A stretch of 7,722 nt of DNA from Thermoplasmata archaeon. GTDB lineage: Archaea; Thermoplasmatota; Thermoplasmata; Halarchaeoplasmatales; Halarchaeoplasmataceae. This document shows, piece after piece, positions 1 to 5,287 of this stretch. The position numbers were made by a program, and so were the translations under genes. The stretch spans positions 1 through 7,722 of the forward strand of contig JAFDTP010000077.1 of the NCBI GenBank assembly GCA_019594195.1. The letters run 5' to 3'. Positions within the stretch are counted from its first letter, which is position 1. Each line of letters opens with the position of its first letter. The notes beneath the pieces were generated by a model. The model did not search any database, was not told the DNA's origin, and saw nothing but the letters and a program-made list of their open reading frames with translations.

Positions 1-93
1 AAATCGATCACTATCTCTAACCTTTTTGAGCATATTATTTCTAACGGTTTTTTCTACCTTGACCGTCGTGCTATCCTTTTCAACCTTGCTCAT
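1..93 (-). CDS. Ribbon-helix-helix-like transcriptional regulator, N-terminal part only (runs off window)
   Basis: The reading frame starts with ATG at 93 and is open to base 1, giving 31 visible residues (MSKVEKDSTTVKVEKTVR...). The stretch TTVKVEKTVRNNMLKKVRD has the form of an RHH/CopG DNA-binding fold: a short beta strand of alternating Thr/Val/Lys, then an amphipathic helix beginning with a charged Thr-Val-Arg turn. Such proteins bind palindromic operators as dimers and often repress their own gene. A perfect palindrome sits just upstream at 100-118, between the TATA-like box and the start, which fits autoregulation. There is no strong SD, and the predicted leader is only about 10 nt, so translation may be nearly leaderless. 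The gene has the same orientation as the large operon but is separated from it by 157 bases with its own promoter. The family call rests on 31 residues. An antitoxin or a plasmid copy-control protein is an alternative. Confidence 0.62.
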   Translation of the reverse strand, partial: MSKVEKDSTTVKVEKTVRNNMLKKVRDSDRF

Positions 94-99
94 TTTCTC

Positions 100-118
100 A
101 CTATACTATAAGTATAGT
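100..118. promoter_or_regulatory. Palindromic operator in front of the RHH-like regulator
   Basis: The sequence is actatact-ata-agtatagt: two perfect 8-bp arms around a 3-bp spacer. It lies 6 bases before the ATG at 93 and just downstream of the TATA-like element at 123-138. This is where a bound dimer would block transcription start. The symmetry is seen directly in the sequence; assigning the neighbouring regulator as its ligand is inference. Confidence 0.6.
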
Positions 119-122
119 AGGA

Positions 123-138
123 GTATTTAATATTTTCG
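123..138 (-). promoter_or_regulatory. Archaeal BRE/TATA-type promoter for the RHH-like gene
   Basis: Read on the minus strand, the segment is CGAAAATATTAAATAC: a purine/A-rich BRE-like part (CGAAAA) directly followed by a TATA-like part (TATTAAATA). With the usual archaeal spacing of roughly 25 bases, transcription would start near 103. That is inside the palindrome at 100-118 and about 10 bases before the ATG. No bacterial -35/-10 pair with better spacing was seen. Confidence 0.5.
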
Positions 139-155
139 GGAATCCCTCAGGATTG

Positions 156-167
156 TTGTTATAACAA
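156..167. repeat. 12-bp perfect palindrome TTGTTATAACAA
   Basis: A self-complementary dodecamer, also readable as ATTGTT...AACAAT arms at 152-168. It lies upstream of the RHH-like promoter and next to the TATA-like element at 171-180. It differs in sequence from the operator at 100-118, so if functional it probably serves a different protein or is a secondary site. Confidence 0.4.
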
Positions 168-177
168 TTGGTTTATA

Positions 178-196
178 TATGACTTTTGCAGTCATA
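178..196. repeat. Inverted repeat tatgact-tttgc-agtcata
   Basis: Two perfect 7-bp arms enclose a 5-base loop, immediately after the TATA-like run at 171-180. It could be an operator for a plus-strand promoter or an RNA hairpin. No oligo-T tract follows on either strand, so it is not a convincing intrinsic terminator. Confidence 0.4.
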
Positions 197-250
197 GGGA
201 GAGATGAAAGTGAAAGTACCAGGAAGTTGAAGAAATATCGTCTTCGGACC

Positions 251-406
251 CTAGCCTCTTCGTAATTGATGTTTTCTTTTCGTAGAATCTATCGCTACAA
301 AAAGAGAGCAATTGCTGTCGGAGGACGTCAACTCTCTACCTAAAGCGTAACATAGCGTGCTCTCTAGATCTGCAAAGATGCAGTCCCGGCATTCTTCTCT
401 CATCAT
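251..406 (-). CDS. Small cysteine-rich protein, putative zinc-binding (51 aa)
   Basis: The ATG at 406 overlaps the TGA of the preceding gene (ATGA). A second, in-frame ATG follows directly at 403, where AGGA in the preceding gene gives better SD spacing, so the true start may be either. The stop is TAG at 251. The product carries C6-x2-C9-x9-C19-x13-C33, a four-cysteine pattern suited to one zinc ion, inside MMREECRDCIFADL...C...DSNCSLF. The C-terminus is basic (STKRKHQLRRG). There is no membrane segment or signal peptide, so it is likely cytosolic. It is the last gene of the row before the intergenic regulatory segment. Function is unknown; a small DNA-, RNA- or protein-binding zinc protein is plausible. 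Support comes from the stop/start overlap and the cysteine spacing, not from a recognised family. Confidence 0.6.
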   Translation of the reverse strand: MMREECRDCIFADLESTLCYALGRELTSSDSNCSLFVAIDSTKRKHQLRRG

Positions 407-573
407 TTCATCCTGTCGAACAATATTATAATCGCTAATCCTGTCAATGCGACTACAGCTCCCGCTGCCGCGCCGGATCCTACATGAGTCATCTCATCCG
501 GGTAAAGGATCGTCGCGGTTATCAGCAAAAACCCTAAAACTCCTAGCAGATAGTAGACATATCTATCCTTCAT
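403..573 (-). CDS. Small two-helix membrane protein (56 aa)
   Basis: The ATG at 573 is preceded by AGGAGGA (GGAGGA at 581-586), 7 bases upstream, an excellent SD. The stop TGA at 403 overlaps the next start. The 56 residues comprise a short basic N-terminus (MKDRYVYY), a hydrophobic helix at about 8-23, a polar turn around YPDEMTHVGSG, and a second hydrophobic helix rich in Ala/Val/Ile at about 34-52 ending in FDRMK. With basic residues at both ends, the predicted topology is a hairpin with both termini inside. The glycine/alanine-rich second helix (GSGAAAGAVVALTG) suits tight helix packing. No family is recognised. Its position in a row rich in membrane proteins suggests an envelope or membrane-associated accessory protein. 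Clean SD and overlaps on both sides make it very likely real. Confidence 0.75.
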   Translation of the reverse strand: MKDRYVYYLLGVLGFLLITATILYPDEMTHVGSGAAAGAVVALTGLAIIILFDRMK

Positions 574-683
574 TATTTTTTCCTCCTATCAATTATCATA
601 ATTATAATTAAAGAAAACATAACTTTCTTTATTTCTTCTCTTGAGGGGTATGCGCCCCTTCCTTCCCCCTCCCGCTGGCTCAT
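573..683 (-). CDS. Possible very small protein with C-terminal hydrophobic stretch (36 aa)
   Basis: This frame begins at ATG 683, 17 bases after the ATPase stop, and ends in TAA at 573-575 so that TAATG joins it to the next gene. Its last codons (DRRKK) contain the AGGAGG that serves the next gene. The same arrangement recurs at the larger gene junctions, which is the main support. The N-terminal half is charged (MSQREGEGRGAYPSREEIKK), followed by a short hydrophobic run VMFSLIIIMII and a basic end. The hydrophobic run, about 11 residues, is short for a membrane span. No good SD precedes ATG 683; GAGGTGG at the end of the ATPase gene is about 27 bases away. It may be a genuine coupling peptide or a chance open frame in a 127-base spacer. 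Confidence 0.38.
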   Translation of the reverse strand: MSQREGEGRGAYPSREEIKKVMFSLIIIMIIDRRKK

Positions 684-700
684 CTCAATACCAGGAACAA

Positions 701-1864
701 TTATTTTACCACCTCATGAATGGACCGCCTCTCTTTCCCAGTCGCCTTTGCCCAAAGATAAGGGCTAAAAGAGATTCTTTTTCCATCATGTTTTATCGTA
801 GGGTTATCATGTCTATCTTTCATATCACTGTTTTCTCGGATCATCTGCTGCACTTTCTCTATAGCATCATAATCAGAGATGTCTTTCTCTTTCCCTAAAT
901 ATTCTCCTGGATTAGAGAAAAAGTGATTGCATTTTTGCGGGAGTTCAACCGATAAAGAGGGCCAAACGTCTTTCTTGAAGACCGGCCACCAGTCTTTTGC
1001 TTCAAATCCTCCAACTGATCCAACGTCGAAGTTAGCGGGAGATTTAGATTCGTATATTATATCCCCTCTCTCAGTATTTTCAGGGTCTTTGGTCCAAGGA
1101 GAACCGTCCTGCTCAATTAATATCACTTCGGCTATATCTTCAAGACTTACATCACCGAGTGATAGACTTTTGTAATGAACTTCTTCCCCGCCTATCAGGA
1201 ATTTTTCCTTTTTATGTTTTGGAAGTATGAAAGCTAACTTTTTTTCAGCTGCTTCGAGAGCGTTATCGAACTGATCATGGTCGTAATCAAAGGTGATACC
1301 GTATTTTCCAAGATATTCTTTTGCGAGGTGCCTTTCCTTCAAGATGAGAAACTTTGCCCATTTGACGATATCCTTCGGCAGATCGCTCCAATCATGGACC
1401 ATCCCGAGAATACACATGTCTAATTTTCTGCACTGCTGTAAGAATATCTGCGATAATTTACTCGCTTTAGACATGGCATACATCACAAATATTTCGAACT
1501 CATCAACAACCAGTAATGACTTTTTATCTCTCTCTTTCCTTTTCACAGACCCCCATGAACCTAACATTTCAGCGAAACTCTGAGTAAAATCAACATCTTC
1601 AGGATACTTTTCTTCCCAAGCTTCAGGAGATTTGGGGTCTGCATCTGAAACTCTTTCCATGAAAAGGATGTTCGAGAAGTTGTGAATACCGAACTGACTC
1701 GCTATATATTTGAATTGAGTCAGTGTGAACGATTTTCCTGTCCCTTTATCACCATGTGCGAGGATGAAATTTCCGTGTGAATAATCGAACATCATATCCC
1801 AAAGAGGCTTAGCAGCAGATTCATCGCAATATTCCGCTTTCAGTCTATCAATATTAATTTTCAT
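701..1864 (-). CDS. P-loop ATPase, HerA/FtsK/Zot-like virion assembly or DNA-handling ATPase (387 aa)
   Basis: Walker A is GDKGTGKS at residues 38-45, and Walker B is SLLVVDEFE at 116-124 with catalytic-type D121/E122. About 30 residues later comes LDMCILGMVHDWSDLP (148-163), followed by KWAKFLILKERH. This is the layout of FtsK/HerA/Zot-type ATPases, where a sensor strand ending in a polar residue precedes a helix and another strand. The C-terminal half (about 200-387) is a mixed charged domain matching nothing I recognise. There are no membrane segments, so it should be cytosolic or peripheral. The start ATG overlaps the upstream gene by 11 bases with only a weak SD, suggesting translational coupling. 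Pleolipovirus gene clusters contain one such P-loop ATPase downstream of the spike and membrane protein genes, and the same relation is seen here. ATPase activity is well supported; the assembly role is inference from context. Confidence 0.85.
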   Translation of the reverse strand: MKINIDRLKAEYCDESAAKPLWDMMFDYSHGNFILAHGDKGTGKSFTLTQFKYIASQFGIHNFSNILFMERVSDADPKSPEAWEEKYPEDVDFTQSFAEMLGSWGSVKRKERDKKSLLVVDEFEIFVMYAMSKASKLSQIFLQQCRKLDMCILGMVHDWSDLPKDIVKWAKFLILKERHLAKEYLGKYGITFDYDHDQFDNALEAAEKKLAFILPKHKKEKFLIGGEEVHYKSLSLGDVSLEDIAEVILIEQDGSPWTKDPENTERGDIIYESKSPANFDVGSVGGFEAKDWWPVFKKDVWPSLSVELPQKCNHFFSNPGEYLGKEKDISDYDAIEKVQQMIRENSDMKDRHDNPTIKHDGKRISFSPYLWAKATGKERRSIHEVVK

Positions 1865-2351
1865 TTTTTATCATTCTCAACCTTTTCTTTATCACTTCAG
1901 AATCATCTGTTGAAAAAGCTTTACAGGCTATCTGATATATCTCTATCAACTCGTTCACTTCTTTATCAGCAAGTTTACTCAGTCTTATAGGTTCCTTAAA
2001 ATCCCGCATTTCTCTCTGTTTTGAGAATCCCATCCCTAGATCCTGCTGCCAGTCTTGGATCAAGTTGACTAACTTATCATATGCTTTGTCTGAGAGGACA
2101 GTCATGCTATCAACACTATCAACACCGTGATCATCAAGGATTCCACCCCATTCTTTATCGAACTTCTTTACTAGGTTGTTATTGCCGTCTGAGGCTTCTT
2201 TAAGAGCTCCTCTCATCAAAGATTTCCACCTCACGAGAGGTCCTCCGAACTTGATAGGGTTATCTAACTGCTGCATAACGTCCGCTTGCGCCCTGTTCAG
2301 CTGCTTGATCTTGTCCTGGTACTGTTTCATCTGCGGTCTTTCATCAGACAT
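1854..2351 (-). CDS. Helical soluble protein of unknown function (165 aa)
   Basis: Starts at ATG 2351, which overlaps the upstream gene by 8 bases. AGGAGG at 2361-2366, 9 bases before the start, is a strong SD and fixes this start. The protein is almost entirely polar and predicted helical, rich in Lys, Asp and Gln. The N-terminal segment (MSDERPQMKQYQDKIKQLN) and the segment near 88-105 (KAYDKLVNLIQDWQQDL) are amphipathic, so coiled-coil or helical-bundle oligomerisation is possible. It has one cysteine (C143), no signal peptide and no membrane segment. It ends inside the ATPase start region, so the two are probably translated together and may interact. I recognise no family. An adaptor of the ATPase or a matrix-type protein lining the inner membrane face are possibilities, without direct evidence. 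Confidence 0.78.
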   Translation of the reverse strand: MSDERPQMKQYQDKIKQLNRAQADVMQQLDNPIKFGGPLVRWKSLMRGALKEASDGNNNLVKKFDKEWGGILDDHGVDSVDSMTVLSDKAYDKLVNLIQDWQQDLGMGFSKQREMRDFKEPIRLSKLADKEVNELIEIYQIACKAFSTDDSEVIKKRLRMIKNEN

Positions 2352-2919
2352 CTCTCAGATCCTCCTCGGAACTCTCTTCTTTAAGATCCTTAGCTGTAGC
2401 TCTATCGTACATAGTCTTCTTCAGCCGCTTTAGGCCTCTGTCGATGATATTCCTTGCTTTTTTGTGTACTACTGGATAAGCCTCTCTTATCGATGACGGA
2501 GGCGGTGTTTTTTTCTGCTCAAGACTAGTAGGGTTCCCTTTTTCATCTAACTTGAACCATCTCACGGCAGATCCGCACTCGGGACATTCAATGAAGTCAT
2601 CAGGTAATGCCTTCTCTTCCTTACAGCCGTTTATACAGGCCTTGACGTGGTTCCTTTTCCACTTCATCGTTTTTCTTTTGAGTGACTTTTTCAGCCATAA
2701 TAGATGATTCACCCGCCAGTTGAGTTCTTCCTGCTCTCTGTCTGTTAATCTCACAAGGACCTGTTTCGCCTGATCATCGTCGTGTAGGAGACCCAACTCC
2801 TGATAGATCTCATTATTGACAGGGGGAACGTTTCCGAGTACCCATGCTACCCCTCTACGCTGCTTCTCATCTTCTCCGTTATTTCGATTTCTTCCTTCAC
2901 GATACCTATCATCGCTCAT
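2344..2919 (-). CDS. Soluble protein with CX3C-X12-CX2C zinc-ribbon-like motif (191 aa)
   Basis: I take ATG 2919 as the start: it makes an ATGA overlap with the upstream gene, and AGGTG at 2928-2932 lies 8 bases before it. The alternative GTG at 2928 overlaps that SD. The N-terminus is charged (MSDDRYREGRNRNN). A central helical basic region (about 60-92, including KKSLKRKTMKWKRNHVK) leads into four cysteines, CINGC (95-99) and CPECG (112-116), which form a knuckle pair able to hold one zinc. The C-terminus is a proline stretch (KKTPPP), a basic helix (about 150-170) and an acidic tail (EESSEED). Basic helices beside a zinc ribbon suggest nucleic-acid binding, perhaps genome or plasmid DNA for packaging, but that is inference. 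Its first residues (MSDDR) resemble those of the next gene (MSDER). Confidence 0.78.
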   Translation of the reverse strand: MSDDRYREGRNRNNGEDEKQRRGVAWVLGNVPPVNNEIYQELGLLHDDDQAKQVLVRLTDREQEELNWRVNHLLWLKKSLKRKTMKWKRNHVKACINGCKEEKALPDDFIECPECGSAVRWFKLDEKGNPTSLEQKKTPPPSSIREAYPVVHKKARNIIDRGLKRLKKTMYDRATAKDLKEESSEEDLRDV

Positions 2920-3233
2920 GTCCACCACACCTTATACACCCATGCAATCAAACAGGAAGGAAGCCAAAAGACAGGGGCCAGCTCCTCGAGAAACGCCATT
3001 GCCATCAAAGGCTTTCCCTGCCTTTCCATCCCGACCATCGTGTAGATCACGAACGTCTGCATAGGAGCGACCACCAAGTTCGTCGCTATTCCAGCACCTG
3101 TGAAATCGGCTATAGAACTCGCGAGGCTGATAGCATCTACGATTATACAGATGATCAACTGCACCCACATGTTGCGGAATACGATCGATCGGTCCATCCA
3201 GTTCAGGTTGACGGTGTTCGCATATCCAGACAT
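2916..3233 (-). CDS. Small three-helix membrane protein, envelope-protein candidate (105 aa)
   Basis: Starts at ATG 3233, three bases after the upstream TAG; the nearest SD-like sequence is GGGGTAG at the end of the upstream gene. It has a polar N-terminus (MSGYANTVNLNWMDR) and then three hydrophobic segments at about 23-43 (WVQLIICIIVDAISLA), 48-68 (GIATNLVVAPMQTFVIYTMV) and 84-103 (ELAPVFWLPSCLIAWVYK). A hydrophilic loop (GMERQGKP) separates the second and third. The ending around proline and tryptophan (LAPVFWLPSCLIAW) recalls small multi-helix membrane proteins encoded by haloarchaeal pleomorphic viruses, but this is an impression from general form rather than a match. It lies between a coiled-coil membrane protein and two soluble proteins and overlaps the downstream gene. 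Membrane location is well supported; function is not. Confidence 0.8.
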   Translation of the reverse strand: MSGYANTVNLNWMDRSIVFRNMWVQLIICIIVDAISLASSIADFTGAGIATNLVVAPMQTFVIYTMVGMERQGKPLMAMAFLEELAPVFWLPSCLIAWVYKVWWT

Positions 3234-3236
3234 ATT

Positions 3237-4151
3237 CTACCCCGCGAAATAGCCGTATCCAAAGATGATGAAGAATGTTGCCGCTGCTCCCAATATGAGT
3301 CCTTTCGCAAGCGCCCAGCTCGAAGCTTTCCTGAAATGATCCTGCGTTACTGATTTAGCCTCTATCTCGTCTGCCAGCTGCTCCATGTTCTTTTCTCTTT
3401 CTTCACGTACTGCGAGTTTAGTTTCCTCGATATCTTCTTCAAGACCGTCGATCTTGTCCTGTAGATTCCTTCCAAGATTATCAACTGCGTTAAGTACGGC
3501 TTCAGACTCGTCTCCGAACCACATCTGTAATTTATTCTTGTAGTTCCCTGCAGTAGACACGCAGATCAGCATGTCTTTCGCTTCTGAATGAGCGACGGTC
3601 AAAAGAGGGAGCTCGTAGAAGTTCGAAAGATTCTGATTCTTATGCTCATCGTATCCATATCCAAACATCAACCCTGCAGTCCCTGCTAGAGCTCCTACGA
3701 AAAGGGGTGAATCGAGCATCCCTGTAGAAATATCCCACGTCGGAACGAGTTGAAATGCCCAGGACCATGCTGCGATGACCAATGAAAACACCATACCCAT
3801 GCGGTACCAAGACCTGGCTCCTTTCATAGACTCCTTGTAATCCATGTCTCTCATCTCGCTAGGTATCTCTTCATCCTCTTCAGTTATGACTGCAATCTTC
3901 AAGGTTTCCTCGTGATCCGTAGTTCTGAAGAGAGAGACTTTAACTTTCTCGCCGCCAGGTCCGGCCATTTCACTAGTCCCTTGAGCGTATTTTCTGAAGT
4001 CACATTCTTCGATCACCTGTTTCGGGCCGTCATAATCCTCTATGATCACCTGACCCGTCTTACCCTCCTTCTCGCGCTTCAGTTCAAGAGCTCGGACAAC
4101 TTTCTTCTTCTTTTGCTGTTCTTGCACCTTATTCGGCAATTCTATACCCAT
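3237..4151 (-). CDS. Three-span membrane protein with coiled coil (304 aa)
   Basis: Starts at ATG 4151, with GGAGGT at 4162-4167, 10 bases upstream, embedded in the last codons of the phospholipase gene. The first 115 residues are cytosolic-type: a lysine-rich start (EQQKKKKVVRALELKREKEG), then a beta-like acidic domain. Membrane segments lie at about 118-137 and 148-166. They are followed by a soluble part with a heptad-like, Glu-rich coiled coil at about 215-265, and a last membrane segment at about 279-301. The second and third membrane segments both end in FGYGY (163-167 and 297-301). No signal peptide and no family recognised. A coiled coil flanked by membrane spans could oligomerise and scaffold the envelope or link it to the ATPase. 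It is translationally coupled to both neighbours. Confidence 0.82.
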   Translation of the reverse strand: MGIELPNKVQEQQKKKKVVRALELKREKEGKTGQVIIEDYDGPKQVIEECDFRKYAQGTSEMAGPGGEKVKVSLFRTTDHEETLKIAVITEEDEEIPSEMRDMDYKESMKGARSWYRMGMVFSLVIAAWSWAFQLVPTWDISTGMLDSPLFVGALAGTAGLMFGYGYDEHKNQNLSNFYELPLLTVAHSEAKDMLICVSTAGNYKNKLQMWFGDESEAVLNAVDNLGRNLQDKIDGLEEDIEETKLAVREEREKNMEQLADEIEAKSVTQDHFRKASSWALAKGLILGAAATFFIIFGYGYFAG

Positions 4152-4159
4152 TATTTTTA

Positions 4160-5287
4160 TTACCTCCTTTTTTCAACATACTCTTTAGCTTTTTTATCAT
4201 ACCCTTTATATCGAATAAAATTCGTGATAGCAAAACTGATGGCTGAAAGGAGAATACCTAAAGTGACTATAGTAGCGTATGGCCATTTGGTCCTCTCTTC
4301 TAAAATAGGCGATCGTAAGGTTTCTGTTGAATTGACTTCACGAACAACTTCGACCCTGATGTAATATTCAGTCAGTTGATCGAGTCCTGATATCGTATGA
4401 GAGTTTATCGATATAGCATCGATCTCCGTTTCATACACAAGATCCTCTTCTCTCAAGCCTGTTTCGTTTTCAGCTACTATCACCCTGTAGTGTGAGAAAT
4501 TCTCGGAATAATCTCGAGCCCACGTGATCGATATAGAATCTTCAGTCACCTGAGTTGATCTTAGAGTGACCTTGTGCTCGACCATAGTGGAGAAGAAGTC
4601 CTCCAAGAAGCTCGCTGATATTCTTATCACTCTTGGATTCAGATCACTCCAAGCTTCCTCGTATTGAGTTTCATTTGCAGTCGAATTCACCATGTCGAAG
4701 TAGTCGTAAGAGAATTCGGCCATCCAGTGTACTCTATCACCCCATTCATCTCTCTCAAAGTCGTAATAACCGCCGCTACTCGTAGAATTGAGATCAGTAT
4801 TATCTCCTATCCATTCTTCAAATTCAACATGTCCGTCGAGCGGTTCGTTATGAGTGTGATGGGGGACAGCCATGTCTTGAAGAAGATGAGTCGCCCAGCC
4901 AACATCATGTGCTAGATCCTCATAATTCCCTTCGAGAAGATTCTCGTTTGCAGATCTAACTTTTTCCTTGAACCTCGTCCTAGCATCGCTCATACCTTGT
5001 AGGCCTTCACCCGTCTCAGGATTGTAATAATGATCTCTATTCTCACCCCACAAGTCTGCCTGTCTGGCACCTAACAATAGATCCTCTCTCAAACCCATAT
5101 CAGTGAACCATTCTGTGATGTGATCATTACCGTCATTGGCTAAGGTTTCAAAGGTCTTCTGCATGAGCGTTTCATGATGTCCTCTTTTCATAGCTTCTGA
5201 TTCCTGAGTTGTCGAGATGAAAAATCCTGAAATCATCGCGAGAAGAAGGAGTCCTGACAGGAGTGAAACAGCTATCTTCTTGATCAT
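4160..5287 (-). CDS. Secreted membrane-anchored zinc-dependent phospholipase C-like enzyme with FN3 domain (375 aa)
   Basis: The start is ATG 5287, which makes an ATGA overlap with the upstream gene and follows GGGGTGGG at 5291-5298. It directly opens a signal peptide (MIKKIAVSLLSGLLLLAM). Residues about 36-235 match the zinc-dependent phospholipase C fold of Clostridium alpha-toxin and Bacillus cereus PLC. Ligand candidates in order are H38, D78 (GARQAD), H86 (NRDHYYNPET), H134 and D138 (THLLQD), H144 (VPHH), and H153/E157 (GHVEFE). The N-terminal Trp ligand of those toxins is absent. Residues about 237-330 form one fibronectin type III domain (SISITW...HYRVIV...LTEYYIRV). A membrane helix follows at about 336-358 with a basic tail (YKGYDKKAKEYVEKRR). 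Six N-X-S/T sequons and no cysteine fit an extracellular location. Predicted reaction: cleavage of phospholipid head groups outside the cell or particle. A phosphatase-like or nuclease-like activity within the broader fold cannot be excluded. Confidence 0.85.
   Translation of the reverse strand: MIKKIAVSLLSGLLLLAMISGFFISTTQESEAMKRGHHETLMQKTFETLANDGNDHITEWFTDMGLREDLLLGARQADLWGENRDHYYNPETGEGLQGMSDARTRFKEKVRSANENLLEGNYEDLAHDVGWATHLLQDMAVPHHTHNEPLDGHVEFEEWIGDNTDLNSTSSGGYYDFERDEWGDRVHWMAEFSYDYFDMVNSTANETQYEEAWSDLNPRVIRISASFLEDFFSTMVEHKVTLRSTQVTEDSISITWARDYSENFSHYRVIVAENETGLREEDLVYETEIDAISINSHTISGLDQLTEYYIRVEVVREVNSTETLRSPILEERTKWPYATIVTLGILLSAISFAITNFIRYKGYDKKAKEYVEKRR
4162..4167 (-). promoter_or_regulatory. 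SD site embedded in the C-terminal Arg-Arg-stop of the phospholipase gene
   Basis: GGAGGT is made from the last two arginine codons and the stop of the upstream gene and lies 10 bases before ATG 4151. It couples translation of the 304-residue membrane protein to that of the phospholipase. Confidence 0.65.

Larger units (their letters stand above)
94..250. other. Intergenic regulatory segment between operon end and RHH-like gene
   Basis: This 157-base segment has no supportable gene. It contains the promoter at 123-138 and the operator at 100-118. It also contains a 12-bp perfect palindrome TTGTTATAACAA at 156-167, a second TATA-like stretch (gtttatatat) at 171-180, and a 7-bp-arm inverted repeat at 178-196 (tatgact-tttgc-agtcata). 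The palindrome and the inverted repeat flank the second TATA-like stretch. The lower strand after the operon stop at 251 is pyrimidine-rich, as archaeal terminators can be, but it has no clear oligo-T tract. Confidence 0.5.

Noticed and set aside
127..195. 22-codon minus-strand frame beginning MTAKVIYK in the intergenic segment
   Set aside because: No SD, it overlaps the promoter and palindromes, and it has no coupling to a neighbour.
229..245. Inverted repeat gaaga...tcttc just after the operon stop as terminator
   Set aside because: Five-base arms with a seven-base spacer and no following oligo-T. The level of symmetry is expected by chance.
645..660. Hairpin agggg-tatgcg-cccct after the ATPase gene as terminator
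   Set aside because: Only five paired bases and no T tract on either strand. The coupled small genes continue downstream.
2844..3353. 169-codon open frame on the plus strand
   Set aside because: Its product is rich in His/Arg/Pro/Ser without domain character, it has no SD, and it lies opposite three coupled minus-strand genes with good membrane and zinc-motif features.
3912..4364. 150-codon open frame on the plus strand
   Set aside because: It crosses the junction of two well-supported minus-strand genes, including the SD at 4162-4167. Its Leu/Phe-rich stretch is the reverse reading of Lys/Glu codons.
4160..5287. S1/P1-type nuclease instead of phospholipase C
   Set aside because: The two families share a fold, but the NRDHYYNPET and GHVEFE segments follow the phospholipase C pattern more closely. 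It is kept only as a remote alternative.
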